DNA from: an uncultured Oscillospiraceae bacterium
GTDB lineage: Bacteria; Bacillota; Clostridia; Oscillospirales; Oscillospiraceae
Length of the DNA stretch: 13,064 nt
Assembly (NCBI GenBank): GCA_934622035.1
Contig: CAKTVG010000037.1
Coordinates: 1 to 13,064 of the forward strand
Reading direction: 5' to 3'
Numbering within the stretch: the first letter of the stretch is position 1; the number at the start of each line of letters is the position of its first letter. Positions 1-8,944 of the stretch are shown here, piece by piece. The translations under genes were made by a program, and so were the position numbers. Under the pieces are notes generated by a model. It saw nothing but the letters and a program-made list of their open reading frames with translations. It was not told the DNA's origin and ran no database searches.

Positions 1-3000
1 TCCAGACCGGCGATGGCGTTTTTCGCTGCTTCAATCTGCTCCGGGAAGTAGCGCAGAAGATTGTCCTCCAGCTTATATTGCTGACTTTGATGGCTGGCGC
101 GCATCAGCCTCAAGCGGGCAACGTCCACATCCAAGTCCATCTTTTCCTTGATGCGCTCGTCACCGGCGCAGAGCGCCTTGATCTCTGCGTAGGACAGCGC
201 CGTTTCGTCAATGTCCTCACAGGAGCGAACCGGGGATTTTGAAGTCATGATCTGGCTGATAAATTTCTGCTTGTTTTCAATCGTCTGCCAGAGGTAAGCG
301 TCAAACGTTCCCTCCGTGACATAGCGGTAAATATGGACTTCTTTGTTGCGGTTGCCCTGACGGATGATGCGTCCGCTGCGCTGTTCGAGATCACCCGGCC
401 GCCACGGGCAGTCGAGGTCATGCAGCGCAATAAGCCGGTCTTGGACGTTCATGCCAGCGCCCATTTTGAAGGTACTGCCCATCAGGACGCGCACCTGTCC
501 GGAACGCACCTTGCTGAACAGCTCCTTCTTACGAACCTCGGTGTTCGCTTCATGGATGAAGGCAATCTGTTCGCGCGGGATGCCCATAGCGACCAGCTTG
601 CTGCGAATATCGTCGTAGACAGAAAATGACGCATCCGGTTCTACGCCATCTTTGGACAGCTGCGTTTCCAGTGCGCGAAGCTCCGGGTTGTCAAGCGTCT
701 TGCCCTTTGCTTTGGCTGGGGATGCCTTTGGCGTAGACAAATCGCAGAAAACAAGCTGCGTGAGCTTGTCTGCCTGCCCTTCCTGCCAGATACGGAAAAT
801 GTTATCTACGCACCGGTTCACCTTGCTGCACGGGTCGTCCGGAAGGTTAGGATTGATGATGCGCTGGTCAAGCCCCAGCTTTCGTCCGTCCGACGTAATT
901 TTCAGCATATTGTCCTTCTTCGCGTCTACCTTGCCACTGTGTACCTCTGCCGCACGTTTGGACAGCTCCTGCACCATACCCTGCTGCACCTGTGTCGGCT
1001 GAGAAACCTCCGTGTGGTAGACCGGCGTTGGCGTCGGAAGGTGAAGCTGATCGGCGGTCTTGATGTCTGCCGCCTCTTTGAACAGGTTCATCAGCTCCGG
1101 GAGGTTGAAAAACTTCGCAAAGCGTGTCCTTGCCCGGTAGCCGGTTCCTTCGGGAGCCAGCTCAATGGCGGTCGTTGTTTCGCCAAAGGTGGACGCCCAG
1201 CAGTCAAAGTGCGTCAGATCGCGTTCGCGGAGCGTATCGTGCTGCAAATACCGCATCATGGTAAAAAGCTCCGTCATGGAGTTGGAAACTGGCGTGCCGG
1301 TGGCAAACACAACGCCTTTGCCGCCCGTGATCTCGTCAATGTAGCGGCACTTCAAGAGCATATCCGATGATTTCTGCGCGTCGGTGGTGGAAAGACCTGC
1401 GACATTGCGCATTTTGGTGTAGAGAAATAAGTTCTTGTAGCTGTGCGCCTCGTCTACGTAGAGCCGGTCGATGCCGAGCTGCTCAAAGGTCACAACATCG
1501 TCCTTGCGTTCGGATTCATGCAGCTTTTCAAGCCTTGCCAGCAGCCCCTTTTTTGTGCGCTCCAAGCTCTTGATCGTAAAACGCTCAGCGTTTGCCGCTT
1601 GCAGCTCCCGGATACCGTCTTCGATCTCCCAAATCTGTTCCTGGAGCAAATGTTCCTGCCGCTCCTTGGAGATCGGGATTTTTTCAAACTGGCTGTGTCC
1701 GATGATGACGGCATCATAGTCGCCGGTGGCAATCCGGGCGCAGAATTTCTTGCGGTTGCGGGTTTCAAAGTCCTTTTTGGTTGTGACAAGGATGTTCGCG
1801 GAGGGATAAAGCCGCAGAAATTCGGACGCCCACTGTTCTGTCAGATGGTTCGGCACAACGAACATGGCTTTCTGACAAAGCCCCAGCCGCTTGGATTCCA
1901 TCTCTGCCGCGACCATCTCGAAGGTCTTGCCTGCGCCGACCTCGTGCGCCAACAGTGTATTGCCGCCATAGAGGATGTGCGCAATCGCGTTTTTCTGGTG
2001 TTCGCGCAGCGTGATCTCCGGGTTCATCCCGGAAAAGCGGATATGACTGCCGTCATACTCGCGCGGACGGGTGGCGTTGAATTTTTCGTTGTACTGCTGC
2101 ACCAGCGTCTGCCGCCTAACTGGGTCCTTCCATATCCAGTCCTGAAAGGCATCCTTGATAGCCTGCTGTTTCTGCTGCGCAAGCGTCGTCTCCTTCTGGT
2201 TCAGCACGCGCTTTTCTGCGCCGTTTTCATAGGTCGTGTCGTAGATTCGCACGTCGCGCAGATTCAGCGTGTCCTCCAGAATCCGGTACGCATTGGCGCG
2301 TTCCGTGCCGTAGGTCATGTACGCATTGACATCCTGCGTCGACGGGACGGATTTACCGCTGATGTTCCATTCGGCGGTACTGGGCGAATAGGTCACCTGA
2401 ATCAGATGCTGCTTGTGATACGGGGGCTTGAAGGTCTGTTCCATGAACTGCTGGATATAGTCCCGGTCAATCCACGTTGCACCGAGGCGCACTTCAATTT
2501 CCGAAGCATCCAGATCCTTTGGCTGCGCCTGTTCCAGCGCCGCGACATTGACACTGTAATCCGCAGGCCCGTCTTTGGAGAATCCGGGCGCGGCGTAGCT
2601 GCGGGCAATGCGCAGCTTCTCGCGCACATTTCCGGAGAGGTATTCGTCTGCCGTCTGCCATTCCCGTTCCACAGGGTCAAAGAAAATGACGCCGTTCAGC
2701 TCATCGATCAATTTTTCCTGACTTTTGCCGGAGAGCTGCGCCATATACTCCATGTCCACACAGGCTTTTTCCGAGATGGACAGCGCCAGCGCCTCCGAAG
2801 CTGTGTCCACCGAGGTCACGACCTCATGCGGCTTGATGGTACGCTTCGTAAAAATATCCGCTTTTCGTTCCAGCTCCCGGTTTTCATTCAGAATTTCCAG
2901 CGAACAGAGCAGATAGTAGGAGCTGTCGTCGGAGAACGCAAGACTGTTGGCGCGGGAGTTAATAAGACCGTATTTTCCGGTGAACGCATCATAAAGACCG

Positions 3001-6000
3001 TTTAATTCCCGCTGCGTCTGCTGAATTATTTCATCAGAAACGAAGCTGTCCATCTGCTGTGCAATGAGCTTCTGTACGCAGTCGCGCAGCTCGACCATGC
3101 CCTTGACCCGCGCTTTTGCCGTCGCGTTCAGGTCAGGCTTGACCATGACGCTGTTTTCCCGGTAGTACACCTCGCCGCGAACGACGGCATAGGAAAAGTT
3201 TTTTACATTGGGGTCTGCGGGGATGGTTTCCTGAATGGACGCATCCTCGCCCAGCTCTGGCAGCGCCGCCTCCTGATACGTGCCGCGAATATATTTCACA
3301 GCGTCATGGAGCTGGTCTGCAAGTTCCAGCCCTTCAATGGGTTCAACGGTGAAATCCTGTTTTCCGTATTGCGTACTTTCCGAGGATTGTCTGCCGAGGA
3401 TCATTTTGGGGTGGTCGATGAAATAATGGTTGATGGCAAAGCCGTCTGCGTTTTCGCCGACCTTTGCCCACGCCGGTTCAAGATCAAGAGGACGATCACG
3501 CTTTTGTAGGAACAGAATGTCCGAAACCACGTCCGTCCCAGCGTTTGCTTTGAACGCATTGTTCGGCAGACGAATGGCACCCAGCAGCTCGGCACGTTCG
3601 GCAATGTACCGTCTGGCGCGGTCGTCCTTGCTGTCCATCGTATAGCGCGAGGTCACAAACGCGACGATACCGCCTGGGCGCACCTGATCGAGCGCCTTGG
3701 CGAAAAAGTAATTGTGAATGGAAAAACCGAGCTTGTTGTAAGCTCGGTCGTTTACCTGATATTGTCCGAACGGCACATTGCCGATGGCGAGGTCATAGAA
3801 ATCGCGCCGGTCCGTTGTTTCAAAGCCAGCGACAGTGATATTGGCGTTCGGGTACAGCTGCTTGGCAATCCTGCCGGTGATGGAATCCAGCTCCACACCA
3901 TAGAGCTTGCTGCCCTGCATCGTTTCCGGTAAGCAGCCGAAGAAATTGCCGACGCCCATTGACGGCTCCAGAATGTTGCCGGTTCGGAAACCCATATTGC
4001 CGACAGTTTCATAGATCGCCTTGATAACCGTGGGGCTGGTGTAGTGCGCGTTCAGCGTGGAGGCACGCGCAGCGGCGTATTCCTCCGGGGTAAGTGTGGC
4101 GTAAAGCTCGGCAAACTCGTCTTTCCAGTTATCCTTGCTTTCATCAAAGGCATCTGCCAAACCTCCCCAGCCGACGTATTTGGAGAGAACGTCCTGTTCT
4201 TCGGGCGTGGCCTGCCTGTTGTCGAACTCCAGCTCTTTCAGCAGATTGATCGCGTCCATGTTCCTGCGGAATTTCGCCTTTGCGCCGCCGACACCGAGCA
4301 AATCATCCGTGATGCGGAAGTTTTGCGCGGGAGGGGTGTTTCCCTGTGGCGGCACAGTTTGTGCGTCCGCTTGGGGCATTTGTTCCGGTTCCGGGGCTGA
4401 GATGACCGGTTCTAACGACTCGGTGCGAAGCGTCTGAATCACAACATCGTATGGCAGATGGTTCTGCTCCGCAGGAATGACCTCGACCGGCTGAATTGTG
4501 TAGGAGAGCGGCTTTTGCTGTTCTTCTACAAACGAGCGCACAAACGCAACGTGTTCGGTGCGGAAGATCGGATAGCCTATATGACTCTGAAAAGTCACAT
4601 CCTGCAAAGACACTTCATCCGCGCCGAAATTCACGCTGTCAATGACAAACTTCCGTCCGTCGATCTCCAGCTCCATACCGATGGGAATGTAGTCTTGAGC
4701 ATCTGCCTCGTTAAAAATTTCATAGCCGCCGGTTTCATCCGGCCGCGCAAACACGAAGCTGTGTCCATGCTCCAACAGCCGCTTTGCCGCGCTTGCCCAT
4801 TGCCCAAAATCATAGCCGGTTACAGTGGTTTCGCCCATACCGGGAATATCGCGTTGCAGCAGGCGGCGATTCAAGGCGCTGGCGGCACGCTCTGCGTCTG
4901 CACCATAAAAAAGCAGCCGTTCTCCGACGCGGACACCGATGAGCTTTTCGGGATGCTCTGCACGAAGCGCCTGATATGCCGAAACATTCGGCGCAAGCTC
5001 ACGCCCCTGATCTGCGATTCGCGTAAGGACGGTGGAAACCGGCTCAGTTCGGTGTTCCGGTTCGTGATTGCTCTCGCTGGAGGATGGAACGGCGCTGAGA
5101 TGCGCGACAGTTTCATCTGAGGAATCAACATGATAGAGCGTGCCGTCAATTTCTACGCGCTGCCCCACAAGGTTTTGGACTGCCTGCGTTATCTCAGACA
5201 TTGGCTGCTCTGTCGGTTCCTTCGTAGCTGCTTTGGGGGCGCTCACCTGTGCCTGCGCCCGTTCATCCGGGTAATCACCGAAGATGGAACAATACCGATC
5301 CTCTCGCAAATCGTAAACGGCAGCGCCGTCATACGCAAAGCCATCGCTTTCCATCGTGCCGTCCGCATAGCTCTGCGCAGCTTTTTCCGCTTCTTCCAGC
5401 GTCTGATAGTCCCGTTTCTCGTCAAATCCGTTTACAATGTGATGATACGCAATGACCTGATACTGCGGTGCCATCCGGTCGGCATAATCATCAATCATTT
5501 CTTCGGTCAGCCATTCCGGTTTTTGAGGGAGTGCGTCATACAGCTCCCGCATTTTGACGATCTGCTCGTAGACGCTGCCTGCCCATAGGTGCTTTTCCGC
5601 ACGACCGCCTGCGCCAAGGAAGTATTCACAGTCTGCCCGCAGCCGGTCTAAAAGCCGGTAGTCCGGATTCTGCTCCAACGCAGGCTTTTCCTGCTCTGTG
5701 AAGAATTGATCCTCCCGGATGAGCTGTGCCAACCGCCGCTGCACCTTCGGCCACGTCAATTCGGCGGTTTCCGGACTTCCAGCACGGACGATAAAGAGAT
5801 TATTATTATTATTCGCATTGCCGCCGTACTCATGAGCAAGCCATGCAGCAGTTTCTTTTTCACGTCCGTGCTGCTCCATATACCGCACCACGGCGTGTTT
5901 GCTCCCGATATTTCCGTTCCATGCGCGGAGCGCATCGTCTATATCGTCCTGCGAGAGCGGACGCAGCAGATCATGAAGCCGCTCATAGGTTCCCTCAAAA

Positions 6001-8855
6001 ACCTCCTGATGCAGACGGCTGCGGAACTCCGGTACATCCGAAAACAACCGGATCAGCTCCATATCCTTTGAATCGAGGATGGCACGGCGCACGGCAGCGT
6101 TGCACTCAATCTCCGCATTTTCCCGGTCAGAGTGACCGCAGGCGTTGCGATAGGCTATATCCTCTGAGACTGCGGCAATTACAATCGGTCTGTACCGCTC
6201 AAGATGATCCCCTACGGTGGGCTGGGGCGGCTGCTCGGCAGCCGGATCGCGGAATACTCTTGTGCCATCCGCGCCAAACTCTGCTTCATAGGCATTGATG
6301 GCTTTTTCTGCCTCATGGTCGATGGATGGGAGCGTATATGCCGTGTGTTCATGACTGGAATCGCCAATACGCGAAATTGTTACATCGTGCTTTTCCCGCA
6401 GCTTTTCAACGTATTTTTCCAACTCATTTGCGGGGAAGCCGCACATGGTAACACGGCCTACTCCCTCCAAATTGCGGCGCGTCAGCTCAAGGCTGAGATC
6501 ATCTGCAACTGCCCGTGCATCCTCGCCATAGAGTTCGAAGAAATCCCCGACCTGATACAGTACAATATCGTCCGGATGGGCTTCTTTGACGGCGTTATAG
6601 CCGTCATAGGCTGTGTTCCGCACCGTATCCTGCGCCAGCGCTTCGTCATAAGCCGCCCGTTCCTCCGGTGTCAGATAACGGTTCTGCCGAATGAGGTCCG
6701 ATATCCGCGCGGCAACCCGGTTCCAGCGCATTTCGACATCTGCGCAGTCTGCCTTTCTCAGCGTGATACCCTTCGGCTCGCTGCCCTCGTAGCTGCTACT
6801 GGCTCCGGACACAGCATGGGTGCGCCCGCCGACGCCATATTCTTTTTTCAGGAAATCCGCCTGTTCTTTCTCTGTGTGCGCATCCGTGAAAAAGGCATAG
6901 ATTCGGCTTTTCCCTTCTGCAAAACCGCTGCCGCGCATCAGAGTGTGGCTGATCTCGTCCTCGGTGATGAACTGCGCTGCGCTCGGCACTTCCGTCATGC
7001 CATCGGACAATTCATAGCGCGGCAGGCGCAGATCCTTCAGCCTGTGCCAGATTTCCCGCAGCTTATGAAAGTGAAAACGAAGCAGGTTCTTATCCTGTTC
7101 GTATGCCGTCCAGAACGCGGCATATTCGTCGGAAAGGTTCTGTCTGAACGCCATGCCTTTCAGTGCCTCAGATAATTTTTCGAGCGCTTTGGGAAAGCTG
7201 CCGCCGTATTCCTGCAAGCAGGACAAATATCCCTGTTTCCGCGCATCGTCGCTGAGATCTCCGCGTAGATGAAACAGAGCGGTGGCAAGCAGATTTCGCT
7301 CATGTCCATAGGCTTCGGCAATTTCTACGTTGGTGGCATATTCTCCGTTCTCTATTAGATGCGCGACCCGTGCGGCGGCGTCCTGCCACGAAATAATCTG
7401 CGCCGACTCTACGCGCTCTGCTTCACGCCCGACTGCCAAATGAATCCCGTCATCCGCATACCACGCAGAATAGTCCGCGCCGTCCAGCTTGAAGCCGTTA
7501 CCGCCGTGAAATTCCTGCCGCAGAATTTCGGCGATTTCCTCCGCGGATTTCTTCTTTTGAAATGCTGCCGCAAGAACCATACGCGTATCGTCGGAATTGC
7601 CGCCTAGCCGCAGCACATGGTCGATCAACTCCGGCGGTATGGATAAGGAAGAAGCGGAGGACGTTTGCACGTTCTCCGCTTCTGGCATAAACGATATTTG
7701 TTCGCCCTGGACTGGCTCGGTTATGCGTAAATCAGCTCCGCGAGGATCACTTCCTCGGCTTGCGCCTTGCAGGTGTTCATTAGCCCCACCCACGTCAATG
7801 GGTCGCTGGTTTTCAGCGCTTCCGTCACGCCTGCCGACGCCATCAGCTCCGGCATCATCTGCTCCAACCTCCGGTTCGCCGCTTCGTCGATCTCCCGCAG
7901 GTGCGGAAAAAGCGTTTCCGTCAGGATCATCTGATTCCAGAGGATCGGACGATGCTCCCGGAGATACGTCTGCCGCATCCGTCCGTACTTGCCAAGCGGC
8001 TGGCTCTGCGGATTCTCGCGCAGGCTCAGATCGGGAATCTGAAATTCTCCGCTGGTCTTGTAAGTCAGGTTGTTCTCCATGTTCTTCCGTCCTTTCTGCG
8101 CGGCGTTCGCGCTCTTGTCTTTTTACGGTGATCTCGATTTGCCTTAAAACGCGCTGGCTGATCTCGCTGACGGCTGTTCCGAGGACACTGACCGCTGCCG
8201 GGGTGTTGAAGTCAAAGACAGGCATAAAGTCCTCCGGTTCAAAATAGCCGTCCGGAGAAAAGCCACAGCGTGCCATAAGCGCGTAGGTGATGCTGGTGGA
8301 TGCCGCCGTTTTGAACGCCATCCGTATGTTATCTTCATCATAACCGCTCAGGAATGAATCTGCAACGATGTCGCAGATGTCGCTTTTTTGCTCCGACCAG
8401 TATTCCAACGCCAGTTTGTCCGCGACGCGCTCAAACTGCGCGATAATTCCACCGTCTTGTGGAACGTCATACTGTTCAGTCAGCATGGCGCTGACTGCCG
8501 CTTCATGCTCGGCCCGCATTTCCCACAGCGTAAAGCTGCGGGCGGCATCGCGCGGCGCGGTGTCTGTCACATCAAAAACATATCGTAAGCGCGGCCGATA
8601 GCCGCTGGTGTCGATGAGCGCGATGCCGGTGCTGCCGCGCTGCACATAGCGACCCATGCGGTCTTTCCAGAAGTCATACTCTGCGCACGCCGTTGCGTTC
8701 GGGCGCTGGGCGTAGATCATAAGCTGCTCGTTGTAAGGGTACTTGTAAAGCCGCGCGGCGGTTGCCAGAAACGATGTCCACGCCCGATAGCTGCCCGTGA
8801 TCTGCCGCGCGGTGCGCTCGGCAAATTCTGAATAGAATTGTAGTTTGGTTGACAT
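1..8855 (-). CDS. Giant ArdC-like / MutS-I-like / N6-methyltransferase / SNF2-DEAH helicase fusion (3' end outside window)
   Basis: I translated one open frame of 2951 codons from ATG 8855 to the window edge; motifs at many points agree in frame. The start is set by AAGGAGG 9 nt upstream. Domains: ArdC-like residues 1-245 (KYPYNEQLMIYAQRP, MGRYVQRGSTGIALID); low-complexity linker 246-395; MutS domain I-like 753-830 (VGDFFELYGEDA); an accessory domain near 1131-1195; a second, degenerate MutS-I-like copy 1294-1372; methyltransferase about 1510-1850 with SAM motif EPSMGVGNF (E1630) and catalytic-type NVPF (N1693-F1696); SNF2-like helicase about 2270-2900 with GAGKT (K2310), DEAH (2468-2471), FATGTPVSN and QRSGRIIRQG (Q2825). 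A charged, probably coiled-coil tail follows. The family is common in Clostridia ICEs and is often annotated as a DNA methylase/helicase of about 2500-3000 aa, so little of the C-terminus should be missing. Likely role: modifying and remodelling element DNA during transfer or protecting it from restriction (inference). A separate gene, tnpV, is nested in the linker. Confidence 0.93.
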   Translation of the reverse strand, partial: MSTKLQFYSEFAERTARQITGSYRAWTSFLATAARLYKYPYNEQLMIYAQRPNATACAEYDFWKDRMGRYVQRGSTGIALIDTSGYRPRLRYVFDVTDTAPRDAARSFTLWEMRAEHEAAVSAMLTEQYDVPQDGGIIAQFERVADKLALEYWSEQKSDICDIVADSFLSGYDEDNIRMAFKTAASTSITYALMARCGFSPDGYFEPEDFMPVFDFNTPAAVSVLGTAVSEISQRVLRQIEITVKRQERERRAERTEEHGEQPDLQDQRRISDSRSEPARESAEPAAWQVRTDAADVSPGASSDPLESDDPDGNAFSAPAGDRRSGEPEVGADDAGADGVGRRDGSAENQRPIDVGGANEHLQGASRGSDPRGADLRITEPVQGEQISFMPEAENVQTSSASSLSIPPELIDHVLRLGGNSDDTRMVLAAAFQKKKSAEEIAEILRQEFHGGNGFKLDGADYSAWYADDGIHLAVGREAERVESAQIISWQDAAARVAHLIENGEYATNVEIAEAYGHERNLLATALFHLRGDLSDDARKQGYLSCLQEYGGSFPKALEKLSEALKGMAFRQNLSDEYAAFWTAYEQDKNLLRFHFHKLREIWHRLKDLRLPRYELSDGMTEVPSAAQFITEDEISHTLMRGSGFAEGKSRIYAFFTDAHTEKEQADFLKKEYGVGGRTHAVSGASSSYEGSEPKGITLRKADCADVEMRWNRVAARISDLIRQNRYLTPEERAAYDEALAQDTVRNTAYDGYNAVKEAHPDDIVLYQVGDFFELYGEDARAVADDLSLELTRRNLEGVGRVTMCGFPANELEKYVEKLREKHDVTISRIGDSSHEHTAYTLPSIDHEAEKAINAYEAEFGADGTRVFRDPAAEQPPQPTVGDHLERYRPIVIAAVSEDIAYRNACGHSDRENAEIECNAAVRRAILDSKDMELIRLFSDVPEFRSRLHQEVFEGTYERLHDLLRPLSQDDIDDALRAWNGNIGSKHAVVRYMEQHGREKETAAWLAHEYGGNANNNNNLFIVRAGSPETAELTWPKVQRRLAQLIREDQFFTEQEKPALEQNPDYRLLDRLRADCEYFLGAGGRAEKHLWAGSVYEQIVKMRELYDALPQKPEWLTEEMIDDYADRMAPQYQVIAYHHIVNGFDEKRDYQTLEEAEKAAQSYADGTMESDGFAYDGAAVYDLREDRYCSIFGDYPDERAQAQVSAPKAATKEPTEQPMSEITQAVQNLVGQRVEIDGTLYHVDSSDETVAHLSAVPSSSESNHEPEHRTEPVSTVLTRIADQGRELAPNVSAYQALRAEHPEKLIGVRVGERLLFYGADAERAASALNRRLLQRDIPGMGETTVTGYDFGQWASAAKRLLEHGHSFVFARPDETGGYEIFNEADAQDYIPIGMELEIDGRKFVIDSVNFGADEVSLQDVTFQSHIGYPIFRTEHVAFVRSFVEEQQKPLSYTIQPVEVIPAEQNHLPYDVVIQTLRTESLEPVISAPEPEQMPQADAQTVPPQGNTPPAQNFRITDDLLGVGGAKAKFRRNMDAINLLKELEFDNRQATPEEQDVLSKYVGWGGLADAFDESKDNWKDEFAELYATLTPEEYAAARASTLNAHYTSPTVIKAIYETVGNMGFRTGNILEPSMGVGNFFGCLPETMQGSKLYGVELDSITGRIAKQLYPNANITVAGFETTDRRDFYDLAIGNVPFGQYQVNDRAYNKLGFSIHNYFFAKALDQVRPGGIVAFVTSRYTMDSKDDRARRYIAERAELLGAIRLPNNAFKANAGTDVVSDILFLQKRDRPLDLEPAWAKVGENADGFAINHYFIDHPKMILGRQSSESTQYGKQDFTVEPIEGLELADQLHDAVKYIRGTYQEAALPELGEDASIQETIPADPNVKNFSYAVVRGEVYYRENSVMVKPDLNATAKARVKGMVELRDCVQKLIAQQMDSFVSDEIIQQTQRELNGLYDAFTGKYGLINSRANSLAFSDDSSYYLLCSLEILNENRELERKADIFTKRTIKPHEVVTSVDTASEALALSISEKACVDMEYMAQLSGKSQEKLIDELNGVIFFDPVEREWQTADEYLSGNVREKLRIARSYAAPGFSKDGPADYSVNVAALEQAQPKDLDASEIEVRLGATWIDRDYIQQFMEQTFKPPYHKQHLIQVTYSPSTAEWNISGKSVPSTQDVNAYMTYGTERANAYRILEDTLNLRDVRIYDTTYENGAEKRVLNQKETTLAQQKQQAIKDAFQDWIWKDPVRRQTLVQQYNEKFNATRPREYDGSHIRFSGMNPEITLREHQKNAIAHILYGGNTLLAHEVGAGKTFEMVAAEMESKRLGLCQKAMFVVPNHLTEQWASEFLRLYPSANILVTTKKDFETRNRKKFCARIATGDYDAVIIGHSQFEKIPISKERQEHLLQEQIWEIEDGIRELQAANAERFTIKSLERTKKGLLARLEKLHESERKDDVVTFEQLGIDRLYVDEAHSYKNLFLYTKMRNVAGLSTTDAQKSSDMLLKCRYIDEITGGKGVVFATGTPVSNSMTELFTMMRYLQHDTLRERDLTHFDCWASTFGETTTAIELAPEGTGYRARTRFAKFFNLPELMNLFKEAADIKTADQLHLPTPTPVYHTEVSQPTQVQQGMVQELSKRAAEVHSGKVDAKKDNMLKITSDGRKLGLDQRIINPNLPDDPCSKVNRCVDNIFRIWQEGQADKLTQLVFCDLSTPKASPAKAKGKTLDNPELRALETQLSKDGVEPDASFSVYDDIRSKLVAMGIPREQIAFIHEANTEVRKKELFSKVRSGQVRVLMGSTFKMGAGMNVQDRLIALHDLDCPWRPGDLEQRSGRIIRQGNRNKEVHIYRYVTEGTFDAYLWQTIENKQKFISQIMTSKSPVRSCEDIDETALSYAEIKALCAGDERIKEKMDLDVDVARLRLMRASHQSQQYKLEDNLLRYFPEQIEAAKNAIAGL
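5799..5813 (-). repeat. (AAT)5 trinucleotide repeat coding for Asn5
   Basis: Five perfect ATT units on the plus strand read as five AAT codons (residues 1015-1019, context GGNANNNNNLF) in the helicase gene. Length changes would add or remove Asn without shifting the frame. It lies between the two MutS-I-like modules, probably in a surface loop (inference). Confidence 0.9.
7721..8080 (-). CDS. tnpV: TnpV family transposon-encoded protein, nested in the helicase gene (+1 frame)
   Basis: This 119-aa protein is recognised by its core: LGKYGRMRQTYLREHRP, then LFPHLREIDEAANRRLEQMM, GVTEALKTSDPLTWVGLMN, and a C-terminus AEEVILAELIYA. These are typical of TnpV, first named from the clostridial transposon Tn4451; its function is unknown to me. 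The gene sits wholly inside the giant helicase gene, opposite linker residues 259-379, on the same strand and shifted +1. ATG 8080 is preceded by AAGGA (8090-8094) with a 9-nt spacer, so it can be translated on its own. The composition differs sharply by frame: this one is helix-like with regular hydrophobics, whereas the host frame is Gly/Arg/Asp/Ser/Pro-rich. No recombinase gene (tnpX) is nearby. The family call is from memory of the sequence pattern; expression is not shown. Confidence 0.85.
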   Translation of the reverse strand: MENNLTYKTSGEFQIPDLSLRENPQSQPLGKYGRMRQTYLREHRPILWNQMILTETLFPHLREIDEAANRRLEQMMPELMASAGVTEALKTSDPLTWVGLMNTCKAQAEEVILAELIYA

Positions 8856-8864
8856 AAATCAAAA

Positions 8865-8871
8865 CCTCCTT
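8865..8871 (-). promoter_or_regulatory. Ribosome binding site of the giant helicase gene
   Basis: AAGGAGG on the minus strand, 9 nt before ATG 8855, decides the start. It overlaps a short palindrome (CTTTC-G-GAAAG, plus-strand 8869-8879), which could be an operator half or chance. No convincing sigma-70 promoter for this gene was found in the 89-nt gap; only a weak TATAAC lies opposite the mntA -10 box. Confidence 0.8.
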
Positions 8872-8884
8872 TCGGAAAGTCTGG

Positions 8885-8913
8885 TTGTATTTTTTGAAAA
8901 AGGCTGTTATACT
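8885..8913 (+). promoter_or_regulatory. Sigma-70-type promoter of mntA-hepT
   Basis: TTGTAT (8885-8890), a 17-nt spacer, then TATACT (8908-8913). It is followed by AGGAGGTG (8931-8938) and ATG 8945. The leader is about 25 nt. The -10 region is nearly self-complementary (GTTATAC), so regulator binding here could affect both divergent genes. Both hexamers and the spacer were read directly; activity is inferred. Confidence 0.75.
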
Positions 8914-8944
8914 AAAAGCAAGAAAGAATCAGGAGGTGCGAAGT

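Noticed and set aside
1443..3005. Long plus-strand open frame of 520 codons, antisense to the helicase gene
   Set aside because: Its translation has no recognisable domain, is rich in Arg/Leu/Phe/Val as expected from an antisense shadow, and the minus strand here encodes clear methyltransferase-helicase sequence.
6204..7175. Plus-strand open frame of 323 codons
   Set aside because: It is antisense to the first MutS-I-like region of the giant gene; no start signal or known motif was seen.
7688..7688. Possible internal start (ATG, residue 390) of a shorter helicase lacking the ArdC-like domain, 32 nt after the tnpV stop
   Set aside because: The nearest purine-rich stretch (AGGG) is about 16 nt upstream, too far for a good ribosome binding site, and the frame is open upstream to a strong start at 8855. 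Coupled re-initiation after tnpV remains possible but unsupported.
7689..8855. A truncation of the helicase by insertion of tnpV as a mobile element
   Set aside because: The helicase frame runs unbroken through the tnpV region, and an intact ArdC-like N-terminus lies upstream; there are no insertion-sequence ends or target duplications.
8894..8913. TTGAAA (8894-8899) as the -35 box for mntA
   Set aside because: The spacer to TATACT would be only 8 nt; TTGTAT at 8885 gives 17 nt.
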